Shown here in pieces: positions 1 to 6,508 of a stretch of DNA of 6,508 nt (position 1 is its first letter; each line of letters opens with the position of its first letter). The stretch is taken from the NCBI GenBank assembly GCA_045106685.1, contig JBGCFB010000388.1:1-6508 (forward strand), in the 5' to 3' direction. The notes beneath the pieces were generated by a model. That model searched no databases. It saw only the letters and a program-made list of their open reading frames with translations, and was not told the DNA's origin. Source of the DNA: JAUIGE01 sp045106685. GTDB lineage: Bacteria; Bacteroidota; Bacteroidia; J057. A program made the translations under genes and the position numbers.

Positions 1-37
1 CCGCTTAAGTCGTCTGACCACTATCCAAAAGGAACGC

Positions 38-68
38 TTTCGCCATCTAGCTATATTCTTTAGATTTG
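38..68 (+). promoter_or_regulatory. Probable Bacteroidota-type promoter for the membrane-protein pair
   Basis: TAGATTTG at 61-68 is a perfect match to the Bacteroidota -7 element TAnnTTTG. Nineteen bases upstream, TTTC at 38-41 matches three of four bases of the -33 element TTTG. Transcription would start near 75, leaving a leader of about 70 bases before the ATG at 144. The match is seen in the sequence; activity is inferred. Short elements like this occur by chance in AT-rich DNA, so confidence is moderate. Confidence 0.45.
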
Positions 69-143
69 ATAGTATAGAAATGCCCATCAGAATACAATTA
101 ATACCCTTCGCTTAGCGCTTGCTATACATTCATTTTTCAACCC

Positions 144-752
144 ATGAAAAAGCATCTTGCCTATTTGTTTATGCCGCTGGGCATACTGATGCTGGTCGAA
201 TTCTTATGTGGTAGTTCTTTTCAGGAAAGTCTTATAGAATATAGTGCAAGATTACTCTTCCTGGGCTTCCTATTGTACTATCCAAAAAGGGTCTATCAAC
301 GAGTTGGAAGATGGCCTATTCTTTTATTATCTGTGGCTCACTTTTTTCCTGTTTGGCAACTAGAAAGGTTTTGGGATATCAATGAGCTCCCTTTTCTAGT
401 TGGAAAACTTTGCATACTTATTGTTTTCGCTTATGTATATGCTTTCCGAACAAAATTTTATCAAAAACCTAAAAGTCGCATTTTAAATTTAGTAAGGACC
501 TTGAAAAAAACGTCTATTTATGGTTTCATCATAAATAACATTATTCGATATCTTCACTCTTTAATTGGAGAAATACTGGCTTTGCCCAATCTGCAGGATT
601 TAGTCGGAATTAAAATGATTTTAAAGTTTGTTGTTCTACAGGCTCCTTACCTTTTCGCACTTTCGGCCATCCTTTTTTTCTACATCGAATCCATCGCAAA
701 CTTCAATAAAAAGGGCATCTGGGAATCGAAGATAGATTCAATCGGCTCATGA
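144..752 (+). CDS. Polytopic membrane protein of unknown function (first of a pair)
   Basis: I do not recognise this 202-residue protein. It is strongly hydrophobic, with likely membrane segments near residues 5-22, 32-48, 58-74 (weaker), 83-101 and 160-182. Between the last two lies a basic, partly amphipathic stretch (about 103-140, rich in Lys and Arg) that is probably cytoplasmic. No enzyme motif, metal site or transporter signature is visible. The ATG is preceded by a pyrimidine- and A-rich stretch without a Shine-Dalgarno sequence, as for every gene here. The gene overlaps the next by four bases (ATGA), so the two are almost certainly cotranscribed and translationally coupled. Both end similarly: a last membrane helix followed by Tyr-x-Glu-x-Ile, then a short charged tail with Lys-Ile-Asp-x-Ile-Gly. 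This suggests an old tandem duplication. A role as a two-subunit membrane complex is only inferred. Confidence 0.85.
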   Translation: MKKHLAYLFMPLGILMLVEFLCGSSFQESLIEYSARLLFLGFLLYYPKRVYQRVGRWPILLLSVAHFFPVWQLERFWDINELPFLVGKLCILIVFAYVYAFRTKFYQKPKSRILNLVRTLKKTSIYGFIINNIIRYLHSLIGEILALPNLQDLVGIKMILKFVVLQAPYLFALSAILFFYIESIANFNKKGIWESKIDSIGS

Positions 753-1390
753 AAAACTACTTCATCATATTATTTTACCCTATGCTGCTCTTTTTCGGCT
801 TATTAGGGATAAATCTGCTCGATCCGTCTATGGCCGTACAGCGTGTCCTCGACTTTTTATATTTTCCTGTCATCGTTCTGGGAGCTTATCGAGCGCTCGT
901 TTTTCCAAAAACTGAACCAGCCAAACCATACACGGTTCTCACACTTGGAGGGGTGGTTCTATTTTTCAGCGTTTTCCAGTTTAATAGTCAAATAGAACTA
1001 GGAAGCTCCCTCGTCGTTCAGCTTTTGCTAACCTTCAGCATCGTCATCACGGGCTGGGGATATTTTATGAGGCTTAAAAAGCTTCCGCCATCCACGCTTT
1101 CAAAAAAGGCTCAATCATTACAGCGATTGAAAAGAAGGTCTCTTTTCTTAATGCTTGGCTCCGCATTTATAACCGGCATAAACAGGATTGTCAATAATAT
1201 AAGCCCATCAATATCCACAGGTGATTTAGGCCAGGTTGATGCAACCTTCAACTTTTCAATCATAATTTTCTGGGGCGTTTTCGCTGGTCTTCTGGGCGTA
1301 ATCGGCTTTTATTATGCCGAGGCGATCGTTCGGTATTCGACTTATGATAAAGACTTATTGAACAAAATTGACGAAATCGGGATACAGTAA
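749..1390 (+). CDS. Polytopic membrane protein of unknown function (second of a pair)
   Basis: This 213-residue protein is also unrecognised. Likely membrane segments lie near residues 3-23, 34-50, 60-77, 84-106, 130-147 and 168-189. A basic loop at about 108-130, with many Lys and Arg, is probably cytoplasmic by the positive-inside rule. Its layout follows the upstream protein: an N-terminal hydrophobic hairpin starting Met-Lys with Leu-Phe-x-Pro at residues 8-11, a central basic loop, and a last helix followed by Tyr-Ala-Glu-Ala-Ile and a tail containing Lys-Ile-Asp-Glu-Ile-Gly. The start is fixed by the ATGA overlap with the preceding stop codon. No catalytic or transport motif is seen. 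It is followed by 179 bases without a convincing gene or terminator before the TPR-CHAT gene, so a functional link to that gene is possible but unsupported. Confidence 0.85.
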   Translation: MKNYFIILFYPMLLFFGLLGINLLDPSMAVQRVLDFLYFPVIVLGAYRALVFPKTEPAKPYTVLTLGGVVLFFSVFQFNSQIELGSSLVVQLLLTFSIVITGWGYFMRLKKLPPSTLSKKAQSLQRLKRRSLFLMLGSAFITGINRIVNNISPSISTGDLGQVDATFNFSIIIFWGVFAGLLGVIGFYYAEAIVRYSTYDKDLLNKIDEIGIQ

Positions 1391-1485
1391 TATGTTGTTA
1401 ACCTTGGGACTTTTTTTATACAAAATTCATCAATATCAAAGCCTTCAGATACGCCATTTTTATATTTATTCATGTCTATAAATGT

Positions 1486-1517
1486 TTTGAATGAATTAAG
1501 TAACATGTTTATCTTTA
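1486..1517 (+). promoter_or_regulatory. Probable Bacteroidota-type promoter for the TPR-CHAT gene
   Basis: TTTG at 1486-1489 is a perfect -33 element. After exactly 20 bases, TATCTTTA at 1510-1517 matches seven of eight bases of the -7 element TAnnTTTG. Spacing and position fit a transcription start near 1524 and a leader of about 45 bases. This suggests the TPR-CHAT gene has its own promoter and does not depend on the membrane-protein operon upstream. The surrounding 1391-1569 interval is AT-rich and holds no other supported gene. Confidence 0.45.
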
Positions 1518-1559
1518 GTGTCAGTGAACGCCTAAAGCGTTTTCTGTCCCTTCAGAAAA
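1513..1559 (+). promoter_or_regulatory. Overlapping inverted repeats in the leader of the TPR-CHAT gene
   Basis: Three perfect short inverted repeats sit between the proposed -7 element and the start codon. They are CTTTAG (1513-1518) with CTAAAG (1532-1537); AACGC (1527-1531) with GCGTT (1537-1541); and TTTTCTG (1540-1546) with CAGAAAA (1553-1559), which has a six-base loop. They share bases, so not all can pair at once. The last ends ten bases before the ATG at 1570 and could mask the initiation region in the mRNA. The first overlaps the -7 element and could instead be part of an operator. The repeats are seen; any regulatory role is inference. Confidence 0.3.
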
Positions 1560-1569
1560 TCCCTCATTC

Positions 1570-4500
1570 ATGAACCGGTTATTGAGCGCACGAACCATAT
1601 ATATACATTATTGGCTTTGGTTGACCTGCGCGGCACTTGGTACTAGCCTTCAGGCTCAATCTCTGAATGAAGACCAGTCCTGGAAACATTCCATAAATGC
1701 ACGGCACAGCCAGGTAGATAAGCTTCTCCGCCAAGGCGCTTTTGATCCAGCACTTGCTATCGCTAAATCTTGCCTCGGTCTTATCCCAGAACATGAAAAG
1801 CCTTGCACGTTTCAGGGCTTGTGCTTCGATAGGATTGCTTTGATTTTTTATCAAAAAGGGGAAAGTGACTCCGCGTTGATTTTCTACCATGAGGCCCGCA
1901 AGGCCTATGAGCAATCTGCCAATCCAGACTATGAGGAACTGGGAACCACGTTCAATAATCTGGGAGCAGTCTATGGGCGAAAAGGGAAAGACTCGCTGGC
2001 AGTTGTATTTCATACCAAAGCACTTGCAGTTAAATATCAGCATCACCCTGATGACAGAAAAAGCCTTGCCCAGTCATACCAAAATCTGGGGCATACTTAT
2101 CTCAAAATGTCGCTTCCGGATTCGGCCATTCGCTATTATTCACACGCGCTTACATGGGCAAGTCATATTTCCAAAAGTCAGCAAGTCGCGCTTATCCATG
2201 GGATTGCCTCAAGCTTTTATGTACAAAGTGAATTCGATTCCTGTAAACATTATATCTATGAGGGTCTGAAGACTTTGGACGGCCCCAAAAACCTGAGCGC
2301 CAAGAATCTTTCCATATACTATTCCTTCAAGGCGCTGGACAAGGAAATGCATGGCGACTATCGCCTTGCAGCGCAGTATTACGGCAAGCTTATTTCATCT
2401 CAAAAAGCAGGTAAAGTCTCCCAGCTTCAGCGAGCGATTAGCTATGAGAGGCTTGCTAATTGTCATTTAGAGCTTGCTCAATACGCCAAGGCTAAGTCTG
2501 TTATTGACGAAGCGCTAAGGCTCGTAAGGAATCGGATTCCTGATGTGCACCCCTTCTTTGGACAGCTTTTCAACCAACTTGGGCTGTATTATGAACGAAC
2601 CGGTGACCTCTCCAAATCAGAATCAAGCTATCAAAAGAGCATTAGTGTACAAATAAAATTGCATGGGGATTCTCACCCTCAAGTTGCCGCGGCCTATCAC
2701 AACCTGGGCAAGCTATTTTTCTATGATGGAGACCATAAACGTGCTATTCGGTATTATGAAAATGCCTTGCGAGCATACTTGGCACCGGGCAATGCCTCCA
2801 ATCCTAAGGTAGCGCGAATCTATGAGAGTTTAAGCCAAGCATATATTTTTCTCCAACAATATGACCAAGCTAAATTCTATACTGAAGAAGCGTTGGCAAG
2901 GAGTCAAAATTCCTATAAAGGAGGCAAAATGGCCAAAGCTGCCAATCAATATAATCTTGGAATTATTGCTTTCAGTCAAGGCCAGAATAAGCGTGCAATT
3001 TCATGTTTAAAAGCAGCGCTCAATCTTAAACAGCAGATTTATGCCCAGGCTCATCCGGACCTTGCCCTGACATATCTGGCGATCGCAAACGCCTATTGGC
3101 AGGATGGAAAACTAGGTGTTACCGAGAGCTATTTTCAGCAAACGATTGCCATGTTTGGGTTTGAAGAGCCGAAGCAATATCAAGCTGTAACTGACAAGGA
3201 AGGGCTCCTCAAGGCACTTTCTCAATATGGACGGTTTTGCCTGGAGCGCTACCGCCATTCGCAAGAGGAATCGTGGTTAGTCGCTGCGAATAGGCATCTC
3301 GCAGAAGCCATTTATCTCGAAAAAAACATCAGCAAAGTCGTAGACGCCAATTTTCAGCTATCTATTTCTATTCGTCGAATGTATGAAAGTGCGATCCAGG
3401 TAGCATATACCGATTTTCAAAAACGAGGTGATCGTAATAAGCTACAGGCATTTATTGATTTGATGGACCGATCACGGGCGATGCAGTTGCGGCGGGGCAT
3501 GCAACACAACCAGGCTCTCAAGATATCAGGTATTCCTGATGTGCTGCTGGAGGAGGAACACCAACTTCGCAACGCACTATCAGGTTTTGAAAAACAAAAA
3601 CAACTGCTCTTGCAAGAAGGCGCTAACTTTGAGCAAGCCGAAATCATGACACTGGCAGATACTATTCGTCAGTTGGAGGAACGATATGACTATCTGGTCG
3701 GCGTTTTTGAAACTCAGTTCCCAAAGTATTATCAGGCAAAGTATGATGACAGCCCTGTCGCCCTTCATACGCTTCAGAAATCTCTCGCAGGAGAGAAGGC
3801 AATTATTCAGTTTTTTACGGGTGAGCAATTTATTTACACCTTACTTATTCGGTCTGACACCATTATTATTCGAGAAATAAATAGAGATTTCCCGCTTAAT
3901 GATTGGGTTCATGATTTACGCAAAGGTGTCACTCAATATCATACAGAAAACTATCCGCTTTCTTCGCTGAGTACATTCACTGATGTATACATCAAGGCAG
4001 CAGTAAACCTCCACAAGGCGCTTTTGGGCCCAATTCAAGAGCATCTTCCTGCGCGTTTAACAATCATTCCTGATGATGTGCTTGGCTATGTGCCCTTTGA
4101 AATTCTGTTAAGTTCAGTCCCCAAGCGCGTAACTGCCTTTCAGGATTATCCTTATTTATTCTACAATCATAGCCTCAGCTATTGTTACTCCCTTGCACTA
4201 TTACACGAAATGGAGACTGTGCAGGAAAAGCCAAGCCAATTACAGACTTGTTTATCAGTAGCTCCTTTCTCATCAAACTCCAACCTTACGCTACTTTCTG
4301 AAGGGCCGCTTCCCATTTTAAAACTGCGCGCTGACAGCCTCAAGCCTCTACCTTTTAGCAGGGCTGAAGCAGAAGTTATCCAGCGTATTACACGAGGAGA
4401 GTCATTGTTGGGAGATTCTGCTTCTGTTCAAAGTTTCACTTCAAAGGCGCCTCATTATCGCATTTTGCATCTTGCGACACATGCCTTTGCCGACGATAAG

Positions 4501-4908
4501 GGCAAGGACTACGCCTATCTAGCTTTTGCTGATGCGGCATCAGGAACTCAATTTCAGAAATACTATATCAAAGATATTTACAACCTTAGTCTAAATGCTG
4601 ACATGGTTGTGCTTAGTGCATGCCAAACCGGTACAGGAGGTCTTCAGAAGGGTGAAGGCGTTATTAGCTTAGCAAGGGCTTTCGCGTATGCAGGTGCTAA
4701 AAATATTGCAACTTCATTGTGGCAAATTGACGATCAAAGTACTGCCGTTATCATGAAGTCGTATTACACATTTTTAGCAAATGGTTTACCTAAAGATGTG
4801 GCCTTGCAGCAGGCCAAATTGCTCTTCATTAAGCAGCATTCTGGGATTTCAGCGCATCCCTTTTTCTGGTCAGCCTTCATATCTATCGGCGATGCAAGCG
4901 CATTTTAA
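1570..4908 (+). CDS. Exported TPR-CHAT protein (caspase/separase-like protease domain)
   Basis: This 1112-residue protein combines a scaffold with a predicted cysteine protease. Residues 1-29 look like a signal peptide: Arg3 and Arg8, then a hydrophobic aromatic core, with cleavage plausible after Leu-Gln-Ala at 27-29. Cys20 is not in a good lipobox, so a lipoprotein is unlikely. Residues 82-530 hold about eleven TPR units, several of the long kinesin-light-chain type with His-Pro before the first helix (about 369 and 495). Residues 541-720 are a helical linker. The CHAT domain covers about 726-1108. Family landmarks are Ile-Pro-Asp at 833-835, Pro-Phe-Glu at 842-844, and an Ala-Glu-x-x-x-Ile helix with Leu-Leu-Gly at 934-948. 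The catalytic His is most likely His971 in HLATHA (967-972), and the Cys is Cys1018 in LSACQTG (1015-1021). CHAT proteins are known or predicted proteases whose TPR part senses partners; the substrate is unknown. The gene is convergent with the sigma/anti-sigma operon. Confidence 0.93.
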   Translation: MNRLLSARTIYIHYWLWLTCAALGTSLQAQSLNEDQSWKHSINARHSQVDKLLRQGAFDPALAIAKSCLGLIPEHEKPCTFQGLCFDRIALIFYQKGESDSALIFYHEARKAYEQSANPDYEELGTTFNNLGAVYGRKGKDSLAVVFHTKALAVKYQHHPDDRKSLAQSYQNLGHTYLKMSLPDSAIRYYSHALTWASHISKSQQVALIHGIASSFYVQSEFDSCKHYIYEGLKTLDGPKNLSAKNLSIYYSFKALDKEMHGDYRLAAQYYGKLISSQKAGKVSQLQRAISYERLANCHLELAQYAKAKSVIDEALRLVRNRIPDVHPFFGQLFNQLGLYYERTGDLSKSESSYQKSISVQIKLHGDSHPQVAAAYHNLGKLFFYDGDHKRAIRYYENALRAYLAPGNASNPKVARIYESLSQAYIFLQQYDQAKFYTEEALARSQNSYKGGKMAKAANQYNLGIIAFSQGQNKRAISCLKAALNLKQQIYAQAHPDLALTYLAIANAYWQDGKLGVTESYFQQTIAMFGFEEPKQYQAVTDKEGLLKALSQYGRFCLERYRHSQEESWLVAANRHLAEAIYLEKNISKVVDANFQLSISIRRMYESAIQVAYTDFQKRGDRNKLQAFIDLMDRSRAMQLRRGMQHNQALKISGIPDVLLEEEHQLRNALSGFEKQKQLLLQEGANFEQAEIMTLADTIRQLEERYDYLVGVFETQFPKYYQAKYDDSPVALHTLQKSLAGEKAIIQFFTGEQFIYTLLIRSDTIIIREINRDFPLNDWVHDLRKGVTQYHTENYPLSSLSTFTDVYIKAAVNLHKALLGPIQEHLPARLTIIPDDVLGYVPFEILLSSVPKRVTAFQDYPYLFYNHSLSYCYSLALLHEMETVQEKPSQLQTCLSVAPFSSNSNLTLLSEGPLPILKLRADSLKPLPFSRAEAEVIQRITRGESLLGDSASVQSFTSKAPHYRILHLATHAFADDKGKDYAYLAFADAASGTQFQKYYIKDIYNLSLNADMVVLSACQTGTGGLQKGEGVISLARAFAYAGAKNIATSLWQIDDQSTAVIMKSYYTFLANGLPKDVALQQAKLLFIKQHSGISAHPFFWSAFISIGDASAF

Positions 4909-4931
4909 GGACTCTAGGATCAGCACTGAAG

Positions 4932-5840
4932 CTATTCAGCCAACCGGTTTTGCAATACTCTGGCCTCCTTAATATACATGTGTCTCTTATCAGACGTTAT
5001 CGCTTCCAGCAGTCGCATAGTTTCGCGTTTTCCTTTGGGTAACCTTCCTATTCCAGCAAGAAGTAAATAGTAACGATTTCGCTCTTTTTGAAAAGCGTCA
5101 TCAACTTCCTGTAGCGCAAATAACTGTTGATAAGCAGATTCAAATTGCCCTCTTTTTAATAGTGAATAGGCATGCAAAAAATGGACATCGGCAGCATACA
5201 CATAATCTTTGGGCAGGGTTTCAATAAGTAAATTTAATGAATCATAATTCCCTTTCTCAAAAAACACAGAAGCGCTTTCCCAAATAGCATAATCGCCTGC
5301 ATTACGGCCCTCATTCCTTCCAGATCGAACCGTTATTCCGCTTGGGTCATCCGTCACCATCCCCATCGCAATCGACTGATAATCAACGGGTAGCGAAGTT
5401 GTTCCAGGAGTAGCACTCGGCCCAGAGGGCGGTTTCACATCGCCAGGGATTTCAGTCGTAGAATCAGGCGGAACAGGCTTTACCGGTGTTGAATTACCTG
5501 GCTGCTCTTCGGCTATACGATTAGGAACAGAATCAGAATTGCCTTTCGACATTATGTAATATGTACCTGCCAGAAGTAGTACCAAAGCTGCTGCAAGTGT
5601 ATAATAAATTGACTTAGAAAACATGCGGCGCGAGACTGTTGCTGGTTCTACTTTCGCTTTGAATATTTTTTCATGTAAGTCTGGGAATGCGGCTTGCTGG
5701 AGCGCTTCGTATTCTATTTTTTGTATCACAAACGCTTTCGCCAATTCAGGGTCTTGTTCAAGCGATTTTTCGAAGGCGAGTCGGTCGACTTCCTGCATCT
5801 CATGATTGAGGTATTGTGATATCAGTTCGATATTTTTCAT
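4932..5840 (-). CDS. Single-pass membrane anti-sigma-like protein with TPR-like C-terminal domain
   Basis: This 302-residue protein follows the sigma factor gene with an ATGA overlap, which fixes the start. Residues 1-50 resemble the cytoplasmic N-terminus of Bacteroidota anti-sigma proteins: Ile-x-x-Tyr-Leu, an acidic helix, Ala-Phe-Glu at 22-24 and Gln-Asp-Pro-Glu-Leu at 29-33. Arg71-Arg72 precede one membrane helix at about 77-97, so the N-terminus should be inside. Residues 102-150 form a low-complexity Pro/Ser/Thr linker. Residues 183-262 hold helix pairs resembling two TPR units (such as Phe-Glu-Lys-Gly-Asn-Tyr-Asp and Lys-Arg-Gly-Gln-Phe-Glu-Ser-Ala), followed by further helix to the end. 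The protein has no cysteine, so it is not a zinc-binding anti-sigma factor. The likely role is to bind and restrain the adjacent sigma factor while the outer domain senses a partner. Position and topology support this; binding itself is inferred. It could instead be a TPR scaffold that merely shares the operon. Confidence 0.85.
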   Translation of the reverse strand: MKNIELISQYLNHEMQEVDRLAFEKSLEQDPELAKAFVIQKIEYEALQQAAFPDLHEKIFKAKVEPATVSRRMFSKSIYYTLAAALVLLLAGTYYIMSKGNSDSVPNRIAEEQPGNSTPVKPVPPDSTTEIPGDVKPPSGPSATPGTTSLPVDYQSIAMGMVTDDPSGITVRSGRNEGRNAGDYAIWESASVFFEKGNYDSLNLLIETLPKDYVYAADVHFLHAYSLLKRGQFESAYQQLFALQEVDDAFQKERNRYYLLLAGIGRLPKGKRETMRLLEAITSDKRHMYIKEARVLQNRLAE

Positions 5841-6436
5841 TTCAAGAAGTCTATTTCGTTCATCAAAGATTCATCCTGGAGCACGAGTTCTCGTAGTGCT
5901 TGCCTACACTTGCTCAGCCGCTTGCGTATTCCTCCATGCGAGAACTCCAATTTGTCTGCGATCTCCACATCCTTAAAGCCTTGCATTTTCATTATCAGGC
6001 TCTTTTTACAAGGATTACCCATGCGATCAAGGACGCCCCTAAAAAGTTCCTTAAGGCTTTGCGCTCGTTCATGGCTCAGGTGTTCAGCGTGGTTATATGG
6101 TTCTTTAGACTGGATATGGACAGGTTCCATCAGGATCACTCTTTTCGCATATCGAGCTTCAAGGGCTTTTTTATTTCGGATAACATTCTTGCAAATGCCT
6201 TGAAAAAAGGTTTTCAAACTGCTTTCCTTCTTAAACTTATTTTGCTTCACTAGCGAACAAAGAACGCATAAGGATTCAAACAGTATACTGTCAAAATCAC
6301 TCGTATGCATTCGATTTTTTTGAAGCATTATAGAAACTGTTCGACGCCAATCTGTACGGTCAGCCAGGTAAGATGCTGCTGCATTTACCGCCTGTCGATC
6401 ACCTTGTAGTTTCGCTAGAATTTCTTCGTCACTCAT
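5837..6436 (-). CDS. ECF-type sigma-70 family RNA polymerase sigma factor
   Basis: This 199-residue protein has the two-domain layout and length of ECF sigma factors. Region 2 spans about residues 12-95. Its core is the helix at 47-66 (Asp-Phe-Asp-Ser-Ile-Leu-Phe-Glu), followed by Phe-Lys-Lys-Glu-Ser-Ser-Leu-Lys-Thr-Phe at 68-77 and Ile-x-Lys-Asn-Val at 81-85, which resembles promoter-melting region 2.3/2.4. A charged linker runs over 96-125. Region 4 spans 126-184, with the helix-turn-helix at about 153-178 (Phe-Lys-Asp-Val-Glu-Ile-Ala, then Gly-Gly-Ile-Arg-Lys-Arg-Leu) and the closing Ala-Leu-Arg-Glu-Leu. The protein directs RNA polymerase to a specific promoter set in the cytoplasm. It is the first gene of the - strand operon with the anti-sigma-like protein, the usual arrangement for a sigma factor and its membrane regulator. 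Its target promoters cannot be read from the sequence. Confidence 0.9.
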   Translation of the reverse strand: MSDEEILAKLQGDRQAVNAAASYLADRTDWRRTVSIMLQKNRMHTSDFDSILFESLCVLCSLVKQNKFKKESSLKTFFQGICKNVIRNKKALEARYAKRVILMEPVHIQSKEPYNHAEHLSHERAQSLKELFRGVLDRMGNPCKKSLIMKMQGFKDVEIADKLEFSHGGIRKRLSKCRQALRELVLQDESLMNEIDFLK

Positions 6437-6508
6437 AAATAGGTTTAATACGATTAAGGTCCTTTATTTACCTAGTGTCGAGCAATACATAGAATGTTAC
6501 CTTAGAAA
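6437..6508 (-). promoter_or_regulatory. Upstream region of the sigma operon, no housekeeping promoter seen
   Basis: This 72-base edge region should hold the promoter of the sigma/anti-sigma operon unless it lies beyond the window. I find no good TTTG/TAnnTTTG pair on the - strand. AGGTAA occurs twice on the - strand (+ coordinates 6468-6473 and 6497-6502), 29 bases apart. That could be chance, or part of an element read by the ECF factor itself. No Shine-Dalgarno sequence precedes the ATG at 6436. Confidence 0.2.

Noticed and set aside
1..115. Edge-open frames: a + strand frame open from 2 to a TAG at 113-115, and a - strand frame open from an ATG at 87 to the window edge.
   Set aside because: Each is under 40 codons, they overlap one another, and neither shows recognisable protein features. 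Either could be the end or start of a gene beyond the window, but nothing here decides it.
1392..1481. A 29-codon + strand frame starting two bases after the second membrane protein gene.
   Set aside because: It is very short, AT-rich and has no recognisable feature or initiation signal; it is expected by chance in such sequence.
1579..2046. A 155-codon - strand frame inside the TPR-CHAT gene.
   Set aside because: It lies wholly within a gene with clear TPR sequence on the other strand and has no coherent protein character, so it is a shadow frame.
1889..2269. A 126-codon + strand frame inside the TPR-CHAT gene.
   Set aside because: It is a shifted reading of the TPR region, and the main frame gives unmistakable TPR repeats over the same bases.
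1570..4908. A type III-E CRISPR (gRAMP/Csx29) locus, suggested by the TPR-CHAT and sigma factor genes.
   Set aside because: There is no Cas protein and no CRISPR repeat array in the window, and the TPR-CHAT protein has a signal peptide, unlike a cytoplasmic Cas partner.
4926..4939. Small inverted repeat CTGAA/TTCAG with a four-base loop at the convergent gene ends, considered as a terminator.
   Set aside because: The stem is only five pairs, it overlaps the stop codon of the anti-sigma-like gene, and no T-tract follows directly on either strand.
1573..4949. The palindrome AACCGGTT near both ends of the TPR-CHAT gene (1573-1580 and 4942-4949), considered as a boundary or insertion-site repeat.
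   Set aside because: Eight-base palindromes recur by chance, both copies lie inside coding sequence, and there are no mobile-element genes or longer flanking repeats.
5900..6253. Two + strand frames opposite the sigma factor gene, up to 117 codons.
   Set aside because: They are antisense shadows of a clear sigma factor with region 2 and region 4.

Overview
The window looks like chromosomal DNA from a member of the Bacteroidota, plausibly a Saprospiria- or Cytophagia-type lineage. Three things suggest this. No clear Shine-Dalgarno sequence precedes any of the five genes. Two intergenic regions carry matches to the Bacteroidota housekeeping promoter (TTTG, about 20 bases, TAnnTTTG). The gene families are also typical of that phylum: a giant exported TPR-CHAT protein, and a sigma factor followed by a membrane anti-sigma-like protein. 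Taxonomy below phylum is a guess.

Layout: (1) 1-143, upstream region with a probable promoter at 38-68. (2) 144-1390, two overlapping + strand genes for small polytopic membrane proteins of unknown function that look like distant paralogues. (3) 1391-1569, intergenic, with a probable promoter and several overlapping inverted repeats just before the next start. (4) 1570-4908, a 1112-residue protein with a signal peptide, about eleven TPR repeats and a C-terminal CHAT (caspase/separase-like) protease domain with His and Cys both present. (5) 4909-4931, a 23-base convergent gap. (6) 6436 down to 4932 on the - strand, a two-gene operon: an ECF-type sigma factor, then a single-pass membrane protein with an anti-sigma-like N-terminus, a Pro/Ser/Thr-rich linker and a TPR-like C-terminal region. 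The two genes overlap by four bases.

The idea most worth testing is that parts 4 and 6 form one signalling circuit. The sigma factor would be held at the membrane by the 302-residue protein, whose C-terminal half faces the same compartment as the exported TPR-CHAT protease. Activated CHAT could cleave that domain and start release of the sigma factor. This resembles the TPR-CHAT/Csx30/RpoE module of type III-E CRISPR systems, but here it would be periplasmic and has no CRISPR component in view. The proximity, the domains and the active-site residues are seen; the circuit is inference. No tRNA, rRNA, CRISPR array, insertion sequence or other mobile element was recognised.
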